This document shows, in pieces, positions 8,042 through 17,828 of a stretch of DNA of 64,000 nucleotides. Numbering within the stretch: position 1 is the first letter of the stretch; each line of letters starts with the position of its first letter. The notes under the pieces were generated by a model that worked only from the letters and a program-made list of their open reading frames with translations, had not been told where the DNA came from and did no database searches. Position numbers and translations under genes: made by a program. Location: positions 1-64,000 of the forward strand of contig JAVBPH010000027.1 in assembly GCA_031549725.1 (NCBI GenBank), read 5' to 3'. This stretch comes from UBA937 sp031549725. GTDB lineage: Bacteria; Spirochaetota; Spirochaetia; Treponematales; Breznakiellaceae.

Positions 8042-8701
8042 ATGCCCCAAGAAAAAAGTCCCAAGGATAAAATCTTTTTTTCTGCCATAAACTGCTTTTC
8101 GACCATAGGATATTCCCATTGTACTGTTGATGATATAGCCGAACAGACAGGTATAACTATTGATACATTCTATAAGTATTATAAAAACAACAGTGAAATT
8201 CTGGACGAAATTTTTAATTTTTATTATTCCAATTTTAATAAATACCGTATCCCTTCCGCGGAAGTAATTGAAATGGCAGATACCAGGCCTTTGATGGAGG
8301 TTATTCTTCCGCTCTTCTATTCCTTTGGTACCGAACCGGAATATGAAATCATGATGAAGATTACCAAGATCATCATGAGTTTGAAGTATGAGAATGAAAA
8401 GGCAAAAAAAATTTACCTGGATACATCCATCAATGATCCTGTGACATATCTCCATACAATTTTTGAAAATCTGATAGCCAATGGCCGAATAAAACAGTTT
8501 GACTATAAAACCTTCAGCCTCCAGCTGATTGCCTTTTCCCAATTTCTTCTTATGATGAGCCTGGTGGAAGATAAACGGTATAAAGAACTGTTAAAAATTC
8601 AAAAAAGCGGGATTGAAATGTTTGCCCGGGGTTTAGTAAATTCCGGAGTTGATCTCCATGAAAAATCAGGTAAAGTTAAAGAATCCCAGGGACAAATATA
8701 A
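8042..8701 (+). CDS. TetR/AcrR-family transcriptional regulator
   Basis: About 219 aa. The N-terminal helix-turn-helix reads FSAINCFSTIGYSHCTVDDI followed by AEQTGITIDTFYKYYKNNS, typical of TetR. The C-terminal ligand domain has no recognisable specificity. I chose the ATG at 8042 because AGGAG ends eight bases before it; an upstream GTG overlaps that ribosome site. Divergent from gap with a palindrome between them, so it may regulate itself and possibly the glycolytic genes; this is inference. Confidence 0.85.
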   Translation: MPQEKSPKDKIFFSAINCFSTIGYSHCTVDDIAEQTGITIDTFYKYYKNNSEILDEIFNFYYSNFNKYRIPSAEVIEMADTRPLMEVILPLFYSFGTEPEYEIMMKITKIIMSLKYENEKAKKIYLDTSINDPVTYLHTIFENLIANGRIKQFDYKTFSLQLIAFSQFLLMMSLVEDKRYKELLKIQKSGIEMFARGLVNSGVDLHEKSGKVKESQGQI

Positions 8702-8805
8702 AATATTTTTTCATAAACTCCTTACAATTATTGCCTCAAAACAGATTGATATAAAAGCCGTTTCCGGTTATGTTTTTTTTCCCGCCTGTTTGATACAATG
8801 CTGCC

Positions 8806-10065
8806 ATGGAACTGTTATCTCCCGCGGGAAATCTGGAAAAGCTCCGGACTGTTTATTTGTTTGGGGCGGATGCTGCTTATATTGGAATCCGGGATTTTTC
8901 CCTCCGCCAGAAATCGGATAATTTTAATCAGGAAGAATATGATGAGGTCAAAAAGTTAAAAGGAAATAAGAAGCTCTATGGTGCATTGAATATTTATTTT
9001 CACCATAGGGATCTGGAAAACCTGGATAAAAATATATCCTATCTTTCGGAATACCCCTTTGACGCTTTTATTATTTCCGACCTGGGTATTATGGATACCC
9101 TGCAGAAAAACTTTCCCCATACAAAACTCCATCTTTCTACCCAGGCAAACTGCATCAACCGGGAGTCTGCAAAGGTATACCAGCGGCTGGGCTTTTCCAG
9201 GATCATCCTGGGAAGGGAAACACCCCTGGATGAAATTAAACGCATCCGGGAGGCGCTGCCGGATATTGAGCTGGAATGTTTTGTTCATGGGGCCATGTGC
9301 CTGGCTTATTCGGGCCGCTGCTTTTTAAGCAAATACATGGCGGACCGTTCCGCAAACCAGGGATTCTGCGCCCATTCCTGCCGCTGGGAATACCGGGTCC
9401 TGGAGGAAGCCCAGCGCCCGGGCGAATATTATCCCGTCGAAGAGTCCGGCGGATTCACCACGGTTTTGTCATCAAAGGATCTTTGTATGATCGATTATCT
9501 TCAGGAACTGCAGGAAGCGGGGATTGATTCAATAAAGATTGAAGGCCGGATGAAATCCTCCTATTATGCGGCGGTCATTACCAGGGCTTACCGGAAACAT
9601 CTGGACGCTTTGAATAATCAGGATAACCCCGGTTTGGAGGACCTGGCTTTCTACAGGGAAGAACTGTTCAAGGTAAGCCACCGGGAATTTTCCACGGGTT
9701 TTTATTTCGGAAAGGAAGAAATTGAAAGTCCCAACCTGAGTGAACGCCTGCAAAGCCATATGTTCCTGGGCTCCCTGGGGGAGGAACTTCCCAAAGAGGA
9801 AAACCAAACCTATGACCACCGGTTTGTCCTGAATCTGAAAAATAAAATCCGCATTGGAGAGGAGCTGGAATTTATCGGGCCGGATATAACCCTGTTAAAA
9901 ACCAGGGATTATTGCATCCGGAACGAAGAGGGGCTTTCCCTGGAAGAAGTCAACCATACGGAGGTCTGTACGATTGAAACAAACCTGCCGCTTAAGCCGG
10001 GATACCTTTTCCGCCGGCTTCCCCATGAGGGAGAACTGCCCGGAAAAGGAAGACAGGTTATGTAA
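8806..10065 (+). CDS. U32 family peptidase-like protein (TrhP/YegQ type)
   Basis: A 419-aa member of the U32 family. It begins with the family start MELLSPAGNLEKLR and has GADAAYIG, a QANCINRESAK stretch, and the signature ELECFVHGAMCLAYSGRC followed by further cysteines (GFCAHSCRW) that in the family bind an iron-sulfur cluster. Members near this subgroup act in prephenate-dependent tRNA hydroxylation or related RNA modification rather than proteolysis. The C-terminal region ending near GYLFRRLPHEGELP fits a complete protein. The gene stands alone and converges with the HD gene across about 95 bp. Confidence 0.88.
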   Translation: MELLSPAGNLEKLRTVYLFGADAAYIGIRDFSLRQKSDNFNQEEYDEVKKLKGNKKLYGALNIYFHHRDLENLDKNISYLSEYPFDAFIISDLGIMDTLQKNFPHTKLHLSTQANCINRESAKVYQRLGFSRIILGRETPLDEIKRIREALPDIELECFVHGAMCLAYSGRCFLSKYMADRSANQGFCAHSCRWEYRVLEEAQRPGEYYPVEESGGFTTVLSSKDLCMIDYLQELQEAGIDSIKIEGRMKSSYYAAVITRAYRKHLDALNNQDNPGLEDLAFYREELFKVSHREFSTGFYFGKEEIESPNLSERLQSHMFLGSLGEELPKEENQTYDHRFVLNLKNKIRIGEELEFIGPDITLLKTRDYCIRNEEGLSLEEVNHTEVCTIETNLPLKPGYLFRRLPHEGELPGKGRQVM

Positions 10066-10161
10066 AAGCGGTGCCGACGGTTTTGTAGTTTTTTTTTAAA
10101 ATTCCCCGGACCCTTTTAAAATATCCGTGATTGATAAATCCTCAAAAAAGAAAAGGAAACG

Positions 10162-10725
10162 TTATTCCCTGTTGGACTTGTTAAAGACAGAAACATACTG
10201 CCGTCTGGAATCGACCAGGTTCTGCAGTTCGGTCAGCATAGCCTTGTCAACCTCTTCCGCTATGGGCATAAGGAACTTCACGGTTTCTTCGGTGTAGCGG
10301 CTGATAAACTCGGTTTTGTTGACAAATCCCAGGGAAATCATATTTGATATCCGGTCCGCAACTTTCAGGATCTTTGCCTGCCGGGAACCATGCTCCCGGA
10401 TCCGGGTAAGGAATTCCGGCTTTGTCTCCTCCGGCAGACGGGTAACTTCCAGGACCAGTTCATACACCGCAGGACTTTCATAATCGATGGTCAGCAGATT
10501 GTTGTGGTTAAAGTCCGGGATATCCTCCAGCAGGTCATGGACAATGGATGCCTTCAGCAGAACCGAATCAATGTAGCCGTAATCTATAAGGGTTGCCATG
10601 GTATCAATCTGATGACGGAACATATTGCCCCCGCCTTCCCGGCTCTTGCCAATCAACGCCGTGGCCAATTGGATATAGGGAGCGAGATGGGTACCCTTCA
10701 GATGAAGCATTTCATTTGTTGTCAT
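10162..10725 (-). CDS. HD-domain hydrolase, SpoT/MESH1-like
   Basis: A 187-aa single-domain protein. The metal-binding pattern is FRHQ, then VHDLLEDIPDF, then KVADRISNM, which matches the HD half of RelA/SpoT enzymes and of small alarmone hydrolases. There is no synthetase or TGS domain, so if it acts on (p)ppGpp it would be hydrolysis only. The first histidine pair is FRHQ rather than the usual HH, a small departure. It lies just downstream of valS on the same strand, with a 22-bp gap. Confidence 0.75.
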   Translation of the reverse strand: MTTNEMLHLKGTHLAPYIQLATALIGKSREGGGNMFRHQIDTMATLIDYGYIDSVLLKASIVHDLLEDIPDFNHNNLLTIDYESPAVYELVLEVTRLPEETKPEFLTRIREHGSRQAKILKVADRISNMISLGFVNKTEFISRYTEETVKFLMPIAEEVDKAMLTELQNLVDSRRQYVSVFNKSNRE

Positions 10726-10747
10726 CGCCGGCTTCCTCTTCTTTTAA

Positions 10748-13405
10748 TCAATTCATGTCCTTTATATAGGATTCCAGTTTTTCAGTCCTCTTCAGGGCAT
10801 CCTCAAGTTTTACTTTCTCATTTTCAACCAATTCCGGAGGAGCATTTTTTACAAAGTTTTCATTCCCCAGTTTTGACCTTAGGGTTTCGATAAACCGCTT
10901 ATCCCGGTCCAGGTCCTTGGTAAACTTCTGTTTGAGCATATTCATGTCCACCGCGTCGGCGATGTAAACCAGCACTTCAAAGCCCCGGCTTCCCACCAGG
11001 AGAATAGCCCCCTCGGGACGGGTAAAGGTTTCCCCGGCTTTTATATCCTGGATATCCAAATCCCCCACACCGGCCAGCAGTTTAAGCAGTTCCTCATTTT
11101 CCTTGAGGAAGGGTTTATAAACATTGTCTCCGGCAAAACGGACGGTGACCTTCAGTTTCTTATCGTTGGTGATGGTACATTCGCTCCTGAGGGTCCTGAT
11201 CATCCGGACCACTTCCTGGAGGAATCCGAACCGGGCAGCCACTTCGGGGCTCGCCCTGGATTCGGTATATTCGGGATACCCCGCGGTGATTAATAACCCT
11301 TCCGTATTGGGAAGTTTGCCGTAGATTTCTTCCGTTACAAAAGGCAGCAGGGGATGAAGGATCTTCAGGGATTCGGCCAGCACATCCAGGAGCACCGTGG
11401 TGGCCCGGTCCTTTTCAGCATCGTCACCATTACGCATGGAGAGTTTGGTGGCTTCCACGTACCAGTCGCAGAAATCATTCCAGAAATATTCGTAAGCCGT
11501 GGAGGCCGCATCGTTGTAACGGTATGACAAAAAGGCTTCGGCCATGGCTTTGGCGGTTTCATTCAGCCGGGAATAGATCCATGTATCCGCAGGATTGAGT
11601 TCCGGGTTTGCTGCCAGGTTCCGGCCTTCCAGGTTCATCAGGATATACCGGCTGGCATTCCAGACCTTGTTGGCAAATTTGGAACCCAGTTTAAAGGATT
11701 CCTTATCCACCAGCAGATCCTGTCCCTGGGCACAGAGGAAAGCCAGGGTAAACTTGAGGGCATCCGCACCGTACTCATCCACCAGCTCCAGGGGATCCAG
11801 GCCATTGCCCAGGCTCTTGGACATTTTCCTGCCCTGCTTATCCCGGAGGAGTCCATGGATATAAATATCCCTGAAGGGCACCTGGCCGGTAAATTCCAGC
11901 CCCGCCATGATCATCCGGGAAACCCAGAAAAAGATAATGTCATAGGCGGTCACCAGGGCTGTGGTCGGGTAGTATTTGGCCAGGTCCCCGGTTTTTTCAG
12001 GCCAGCCCAGGGTACTGAAGGGCCAGAGCCAGCTGGAAAACCAGGTATCCAGCACATCCGGGTCCTGTTCAACCTTTTCGGACTTACAATGGGAACAGGT
12101 ATGGATATCCTCCCTGGATACGGTGGTCTCCCCGCAGTTTTTGCAGTACCAGGCGGGAATCCGGTGGCCCCACCAGAGCTGCCGGCTGATGCACCAGTCC
12201 CGGATATTTGAAAGCCAATGCTGATAGGTATTTTCCCATTTTTTAGGATAGAAGATGATCTCCCCCCGTTTCCAGGCATCCAGGGCCTTTTTAGCCAGGG
12301 GCTGCATCCGGACAAACCACTGCTCCGACAGGAAGGGCTCTATCACCGTATTGCAGCGGTAACAGTGGCCCACCGCGTGGGTTATATCTTCATCTTTTAT
12401 AAAAAGGCCGGCTTCCTGCAAATCCTCCAGAACCGCTTTTCTGGCGATTTTAACATTCATATTCCGGTATTTCTCCGGTACATTGCTGTTCAGGGTACCG
12501 TTTTCATTGAGGATATTGATTATTTCCAGGTCATGCCGTTTGGCCACTTCCCAGTCGTTGGGATCGTGGGCGGGGGTAATTTTAACCACCCCGGTTCCGA
12601 ATTCCTTATCCACATAGGTATCCGCCACCACGGGAATGGAACGGTTTGCCAGTGGAAGGATGATTTTTTTACCGATAAGATGCAGATACCGTTCATCCTC
12701 GGGATGGACCGCCACGGCGGTATCCCCCAGGAGGGTTTCCGGACGGGTGGTGGCAATCTCCACATAACCCGATCCGTCTTCCAGGGGGTAACGGATATGG
12801 TACATCCTGCCCTTGGTTTCTTCGTGTTCAACCTCGTCGTCCGAAAGGGCGGTACCGCAGGAAGTACACCAATTGACCAGGTAATTTCCTTTGTACAAAA
12901 GATCCCTTTCGTAGAGGGTTACAAACACTTCCCGGACGGCCCTGGAAAGCCCCTCATCCATGGTAAACCGTTCCCTGGTCCAGTCCACGCTGGCCCCAAT
13001 CCGGGCAAGCTGCCGGGAAATGATCTCATGGTGCTCATTTTTCACCTTCCAGGTTTCCTCAACAAAGGCTTCCCGCCCCAGATCGTGGCGGCTTTTACCC
13101 TGGGCTTTCAGGCGCTTTTCCACCACGTTCTGGGTGGCAATCCCCGCGTGGTCCGTACCGGGCACCCAAAGGGTGGGTTCACCCAGCATACGGTGAAAAC
13201 GGACCACAATGTCCTGGAGACTGTTGTTTAACCCGTGTCCCAAATGGAGGACCCCGGTTACATTGGGTGGAGGAATGACGACGACAAAGGGCTTTTTGCT
13301 GCTGGTGGTGCTGGGTTCAAAAGATTTAGATTCCATCCAACGGGCATAGATCCGGTCTTCAAAGTTTTTCGGATCATAGGCCTTTTCAAGTTCAATCGCC
13401 TTCAT
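10748..13405 (-). CDS. valS: Valyl-tRNA synthetase
   Basis: Class I aminoacyl-tRNA synthetase charging tRNA-Val, about 885 aa. The HIGH motif reads HLGHG within PPNVTGVLHLGHGLNN, and the KMSKS motif is intact in GRKMSKSLGNG. The editing domain (TTRPETLLGDTAVAVHPED) and a C-terminal coiled coil, here starting near the MNMLKQKFTKDLDRD stretch, are present. The region around HTCSHCKSEK may bind zinc. I chose the ATG at 13405 because GAGAGG precedes it; an upstream start would add five unrelated residues. Confidence 0.97.
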   Translation of the reverse strand: MKAIELEKAYDPKNFEDRIYARWMESKSFEPSTTSSKKPFVVVIPPPNVTGVLHLGHGLNNSLQDIVVRFHRMLGEPTLWVPGTDHAGIATQNVVEKRLKAQGKSRHDLGREAFVEETWKVKNEHHEIISRQLARIGASVDWTRERFTMDEGLSRAVREVFVTLYERDLLYKGNYLVNWCTSCGTALSDDEVEHEETKGRMYHIRYPLEDGSGYVEIATTRPETLLGDTAVAVHPEDERYLHLIGKKIILPLANRSIPVVADTYVDKEFGTGVVKITPAHDPNDWEVAKRHDLEIINILNENGTLNSNVPEKYRNMNVKIARKAVLEDLQEAGLFIKDEDITHAVGHCYRCNTVIEPFLSEQWFVRMQPLAKKALDAWKRGEIIFYPKKWENTYQHWLSNIRDWCISRQLWWGHRIPAWYCKNCGETTVSREDIHTCSHCKSEKVEQDPDVLDTWFSSWLWPFSTLGWPEKTGDLAKYYPTTALVTAYDIIFFWVSRMIMAGLEFTGQVPFRDIYIHGLLRDKQGRKMSKSLGNGLDPLELVDEYGADALKFTLAFLCAQGQDLLVDKESFKLGSKFANKVWNASRYILMNLEGRNLAANPELNPADTWIYSRLNETAKAMAEAFLSYRYNDAASTAYEYFWNDFCDWYVEATKLSMRNGDDAEKDRATTVLLDVLAESLKILHPLLPFVTEEIYGKLPNTEGLLITAGYPEYTESRASPEVAARFGFLQEVVRMIRTLRSECTITNDKKLKVTVRFAGDNVYKPFLKENEELLKLLAGVGDLDIQDIKAGETFTRPEGAILLVGSRGFEVLVYIADAVDMNMLKQKFTKDLDRDKRFIETLRSKLGNENFVKNAPPELVENEKVKLEDALKRTEKLESYIKDMN

Positions 13406-13447
13406 CAATATTCCTCTCAAAAAATAGGTTAGTACAAAAAGGAAATT

Positions 13448-13478
13448 GCTAAAAACTTTAGTTTTTAGCGGTTACCTT
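13448..13478. repeat. Family D-like short palindrome upstream of valS
   Basis: GCTAAAAACTTTAGTTTTTAGC forms an 8-bp-plus stem. Part of the 13421-13782 gap, which otherwise holds the family A element below and no gene. Confidence 0.5.
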
Positions 13479-13580
13479 AAATAGTATCCCATTGCCCAAA
13501 ACTCTTCAATGATTCAGGAATCTTTTGCAAAGGGTATATTCCAAAAATCCAGTCAGGATATTCAAAAAATCGAATATATC

Positions 13581-13699
13581 GAGGCTATTTCAAAATATCA
13601 AATTTTGAAATAGCCTCTTCAGATTTATGGGAAAAACCGGTTTTTTAGACGGTTTTTCCAAAGCCACTTTCAAAACCAACCGGATTTAGAAAATGGCTC
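13581..13699 (-). repeat. Family A three-hairpin element with 4-bp target duplication
   Basis: 119 bp with matching ends GAGGCTATTTCAAAA and TTTTAG/GGCTC. Flanked on both sides by TATC (13577-13580 and 13700-13703). Read on the minus strand it lines up with the copy at 41221-41355, including the middle GGAAAAACCG/CCGGTTTTTCC hairpin. Non-coding, between valS and ispH. Confidence 0.8.
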
Positions 13700-13782
13700 T
13701 ATCTTCATATCAAAAAATGAATGATTTTTCAATTGGACATAATCAGCCCTGGTCCGTCAGAAGAATATAAAAGCGGTTTCCA

Positions 13783-14640
13783 TCATGACAAAAAAACAGC
13801 CAGGGCTTCTTCTATTTCCCGGATAACCTCTTCGGGGGTTGAAGCCCCTGCACTGATGCCCACCGTTTCATACTGCCCAATATCCCGGGGAATATCGTCC
13901 TTACCTTCCACGAGCCAGGCGGGCTTTCCCATATCTTCTGCAATCTTCAGCAGTCTTTTTGTGTTGGAGGATTCCCTGCCGCCGGCAATAATCACCGCAT
14001 CCACCTGTCGGCAGAGCTCCCGGAGAGCTTCCTGCCGGTCCTTGGTGGCCCCGCAGATGGTATTGATTACGGTAAGACCCGGGAAGTATTCCTTTATCTT
14101 CCGGGCAATGGCTTCGTACTCTTCCCGGGAAATAGTGGTCTGGCCGATGAGGACACATTTGGAAAGGGGATCGTTTTTATATAACCCTTCCGCCGCCAGG
14201 GCTGCCTCATCCGCGGTTCCTACTGCAAGACATCCGGGACAATATCCCTTAAGACCAATGATTTCCCCGTGGTGTTTTTCTCCGGCCAAAAATACGGTAT
14301 ACCCGTCTTCTGAAAATTTCCGGGCTTTCAGCTGATTAGCCTTGACCCTGGGACAGGTGGCATCAACAATCCTGACTTGTTTTGATAGAAGGAGTTTTTC
14401 CAGCTGGGGGCTTATTCCATGGGCCCGGATAATCACGGTGGTATTTTCCAAAGTGCCGGGTATATTCTCCTCATCAAGAATATGTACCCCCCGCTCTTTC
14501 AGATACTCCACGACCCTGGGATTATGAATTAATGGCCCCATGGTATACACCCGGGGATGTCCCGCCTCGGTTATGGTTTTATCCACCGCCCGGCGGACCC
14601 CCATACAATATCCCAAAATTTTTGCTCTGATAATTTTCAT
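13783..14640 (-). CDS. ispH: 4-hydroxy-3-methylbut-2-enyl diphosphate reductase
   Basis: Last step of the MEP isoprenoid pathway, producing IPP and DMAPP through a 4Fe-4S cluster. The three cluster cysteines are visible: Cys12 in ILGYCMGVRRAV, one in VDATCPRVKAN and one in NTICGATKDRQEA. The family motifs IRAHGISP, GEKHHGE and GGRESSNTKRL are present. Length 285 aa is normal. It stands alone between family A repeat DNA and secF. Confidence 0.96.
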   Translation of the reverse strand: MKIIRAKILGYCMGVRRAVDKTITEAGHPRVYTMGPLIHNPRVVEYLKERGVHILDEENIPGTLENTTVIIRAHGISPQLEKLLLSKQVRIVDATCPRVKANQLKARKFSEDGYTVFLAGEKHHGEIIGLKGYCPGCLAVGTADEAALAAEGLYKNDPLSKCVLIGQTTISREEYEAIARKIKEYFPGLTVINTICGATKDRQEALRELCRQVDAVIIAGGRESSNTKRLLKIAEDMGKPAWLVEGKDDIPRDIGQYETVGISAGASTPEEVIREIEEALAVFLS

Positions 14641-14711
14641 GTTTTTAAACCAAAAGGGCGTTCTGAAGTATTACTTCACAACGCCCTGTTACATCTGTAA
14701 GAAAAGGAACT

Positions 14712-15938
14712 CTAGGCCTTGCTTTCCTGGGCAACAGCGGAGGGCCTCTTCTTTTTGTTTTTTGCAACCTTATCCCACAGGTTAACAAAACCCGATGCGA
14801 TAAAGATTGTGGAATACACACCGGAGACCATACCAACTATCAACGCCAGGGCAAAGTCCTTCATGGATCCCGTGGTGAAGATGAACAGCGAAAGCACCGC
14901 CAGCATGGTGGTAAGGGTGGTTATCATGGTCCGTCCCAGGGTTTCGGACAATGAACGGTTCAGCACCAATTCAAAACCATCATCCGGGAAGAGCCGTTTG
15001 TTTTCACGGATCCTGTCGAAGATAACAATAGTATCATTAATGGAGTACCCCAGGATTGTCAGGATAGCCGCAATGGTGGTGGTATTAAACTCCATTCTGG
15101 TCCAGACGATAAAACCGATCATGATGAGGGCATCATGCATAATAGCCAGAACCGCACCAATGGCGAACTGGGGCTTAAACCGGATGGATGCATAAGCCAG
15201 AATCAAAAGAAGGGTAAGCCCTATCAGCAGTCCCGCCTGGTCGGTCAGGTTTTTGGAGAACCGGGAACTGACATAGGAAGAACTGATAAGCGCTACCTCG
15301 CCTTTCTTGAAATTGGTTTCCAGGGTTTCAATTACAACTTCCGCCGGAACGGATTCCGCCTGGGTGCCCGAATCTTTTTCATCAATCCGGATCATGAATT
15401 TGCGGTCCGAGGGTGCGCCCAGAACCTGTACCGACACATCACCCAGGGCAATAAGAGAGGACCGGACTTCTTCGATAGAAGTAGGCTTTGCACCGGGAAG
15501 CAGATAATGCACTGTATATGGTGCGGCCCCTAAACGGGAGTCCCCCCGGGCACTTTGGATTAAATACTGGGTTTCCGTATTCCCCGGAGACGCGGCGGTT
15601 ACCCTCAAACCATCAATCCCCGAGAGCCCGTTGACCAGGCTGTCCACAGTTCTGTACTGGGAATAAGGAAATGAATGGGTAATATTATCTGCCCCAACCC
15701 CGGAAATAACAATATCTATTTTGCCTCTCTCCATGGATACCGAAGCATTGGCGCTGCCCGAATAGGTTAAGGTCATAGCGGTAGGCGCAAACTGTATTTC
15801 CTGGATAAGACCGGACTGGAAGTCGATCCCCAGGTTAAACTTCATGGTTACATATCCAATAAGTCCTGCGACAATCAAAATAACCGAAAAAATAGTAGCA
15901 GGAAGGAAAAGGCGGGAAAATTTCAGAATTCGTTTCAT
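14712..15938 (-). CDS. secF: Protein translocase subunit SecF
   Basis: Membrane partner of SecD that uses the proton gradient to help complete Sec-dependent export. It has the SecF N-terminal membrane segment with NLGIDFQSG, and the C-terminal membrane block with SINDTIVIFDRIREN and TLGRTMITTLTT. At 408 aa it is roughly 90-100 residues longer than typical SecF because of a large periplasmic P1 region (about residues 45-240). Its start codon overlaps the secD stop (ATGA), so the two are translationally coupled. Confidence 0.95.
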   Translation of the reverse strand: MKRILKFSRLFLPATIFSVILIVAGLIGYVTMKFNLGIDFQSGLIQEIQFAPTAMTLTYSGSANASVSMERGKIDIVISGVGADNITHSFPYSQYRTVDSLVNGLSGIDGLRVTAASPGNTETQYLIQSARGDSRLGAAPYTVHYLLPGAKPTSIEEVRSSLIALGDVSVQVLGAPSDRKFMIRIDEKDSGTQAESVPAEVVIETLETNFKKGEVALISSSYVSSRFSKNLTDQAGLLIGLTLLLILAYASIRFKPQFAIGAVLAIMHDALIMIGFIVWTRMEFNTTTIAAILTILGYSINDTIVIFDRIRENKRLFPDDGFELVLNRSLSETLGRTMITTLTTMLAVLSLFIFTTGSMKDFALALIVGMVSGVYSTIFIASGFVNLWDKVAKNKKKRPSAVAQESKA

Positions 15939-17659
15939 TGTTTGATCCTCCAGCTGATGGATAGCTTCTTGTGTTTCATCACATCCGTACCGAAGTCAAA
16001 TATAAGTCTTGAAACAAAAAGGGCTGTAAATACTGATGAGAATACACCGATGGCTAAGCTGACCGCAAAACCTTTAATTGGTCCCGAACCAAGCTGGGAA
16101 AGGAAAAGGGCCGCAATAAAGGTGGTGATGTTGGAGTCCATAATTGCCCAGAAGGCTCTGTCGAACCCGGCATCAATGGCAACTTTCCTGCTTTTCCCAT
16201 GCCGTAATTCTTCTTTAATACGTTCAAATATAATTACATTGGCGTCAACAGCCATTCCAATAGTAAGGATGAACCCCGCAATACTTGGCAACGTCAAGGT
16301 AAAACTGAAGGCTGAAAGGACGCTGAACATAATGTAAATATTCAGAACCTGGGCTGCCACAGCATTTATACCGGCCCCATTGTAATAGATCAGCATAAAT
16401 ATCATAACCATTCCAAGCCCGCCTAGAAGAGCATAAAGCCCCTGCCGGATGGTATCTTCCCCCAGGGAGGCACCTATGGCCTGCTGGGATACCACTTCCA
16501 GTTCCACCGGGAATGCGGCGGTCCTGAGAACCAGGGCGATATTATTGGCTTCATCAAGGCCGAAACCGGTCAACTGGACGCTGTCCCGGATGGGGCTATT
16601 AATTGTAGCCCTGGATTTCACCCTATCGTCCATTACTATGGCGAGCTGCTTCTTGACATTATTGGAAGTCAGATTATAAAAAATGTCCCCGCCTTCGGTA
16701 TCCAGCTGGAAAACCACATCGGGGTTGCCGGTCAGCTGGTCCCGGGTGATGTTCACATTTTTAATGTGGTTACCGTCAAGACCGACTTCTTTTTTTATAG
16801 CAACATATTCTACAAACTCATCCAGACCATAGCGGTCCTTTTTGTATAATCCCAGAATTTCCGAATCGGGAGAAATGATTGACGGATCCATCAGATTCCC
16901 GTAGCTGTCAAAAGTTGAAGTAGGATGGGCGTTGTAATAGGAGTAAAAAGATGCGGTGGATTCTTCATCTACCAGACGGAAAGCCAGGGTTCCCTTCCCC
17001 ATGATAATGGAATTAATCCGTTCGGGGTCAACGGAACCGGGGATTTCCACATAAATCTCATCATCACCCTGAAGCCGGATAGCCGGTTCGGTAAGACCGA
17101 ATCTGTCGATCCGGCTGTTAAGAACTTCCAGGGCCCGGTTCATGGCATCCCTTCTATCTTCCGCAGTGGGGACCCTTCCAAGCCGTTCCCCCAGGGCATT
17201 CATATCCGCACGGAGTACAATGCTCATCCCCCCCGAGAGGTCGAGACCCAGTTGGACCGCACTTTTTTGAAGATCCTTGAGATCGAAAATCTCATCCCTG
17301 TACTTTGTTTCAATTGCATCCAGGGCTTCACGCTCGCTGATAAAAACAGACAACACCCCCTGGGCATCCCATTTTTTAGGTGCGGGAATCCTGGTTTTTT
17401 TTGCCTGCTTCTTTCCAATGGAAACAAGGAAAGAAAGTTCCTGGGGAATTTCCTGCCCTTCCTTCGCCAAACTCTTAAGTTCCCTCAGGTCTTCCTGTGC
17501 AAGCCGGGAAGCATAGATTTTAATCTGCTCCCGGGAACCTAATGCCAATGTTTTGTCTTCCTTCGGAATCATGAAGTACCAACGGAGAGTCGGGTATAAA
17601 AATATAAAACATACCCCTACCACCGCAAGGACAATGAAGAACCGATACCGTTTGCTCAT
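15935..17659 (-). CDS. secD: Protein translocase subunit SecD
   Basis: About 574 aa. The first membrane helix is followed by the DLSGGMSIVLRAD motif of P1, a long periplasmic head, then the six-helix block with GGLGMVMIFMLIYY and GMAVDANVIIFERIKEELR, and SNITTFIAALFL. Works with SecF and YajC at the SecYEG channel. I chose the ATG at 17659, with GGAG six bases upstream, over a TTG at 17671. It lies downstream of yajC, with an inverted repeat (TTCCCGTC/GACGGGAA, about 17685-17715) in the gap. Confidence 0.96.
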   Translation of the reverse strand: MSKRYRFFIVLAVVGVCFIFLYPTLRWYFMIPKEDKTLALGSREQIKIYASRLAQEDLRELKSLAKEGQEIPQELSFLVSIGKKQAKKTRIPAPKKWDAQGVLSVFISEREALDAIETKYRDEIFDLKDLQKSAVQLGLDLSGGMSIVLRADMNALGERLGRVPTAEDRRDAMNRALEVLNSRIDRFGLTEPAIRLQGDDEIYVEIPGSVDPERINSIIMGKGTLAFRLVDEESTASFYSYYNAHPTSTFDSYGNLMDPSIISPDSEILGLYKKDRYGLDEFVEYVAIKKEVGLDGNHIKNVNITRDQLTGNPDVVFQLDTEGGDIFYNLTSNNVKKQLAIVMDDRVKSRATINSPIRDSVQLTGFGLDEANNIALVLRTAAFPVELEVVSQQAIGASLGEDTIRQGLYALLGGLGMVMIFMLIYYNGAGINAVAAQVLNIYIMFSVLSAFSFTLTLPSIAGFILTIGMAVDANVIIFERIKEELRHGKSRKVAIDAGFDRAFWAIMDSNITTFIAALFLSQLGSGPIKGFAVSLAIGVFSSVFTALFVSRLIFDFGTDVMKHKKLSISWRIKQ

Positions 17660-17828
17660 GCCATGCTCCAATTAATAACTATTCCCGTCTTAATTCCTAA
17701 ATGACGGGAATTCCAATTGTAAAGTGCTTATAGGGCTTCTTCAAAACCACCCGGGTACTGAAAAAGCCATTATCATGCAAACAATATACATTGCCCGCAT
17801 GACAACAAAAAAACCGAGGAGTTATAAC

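Noticed and set aside
12218..13231. A 337-codon plus-strand frame antisense to valS
   Set aside because: Shadow of valS caused by its GC-rich codon pattern; no family match.
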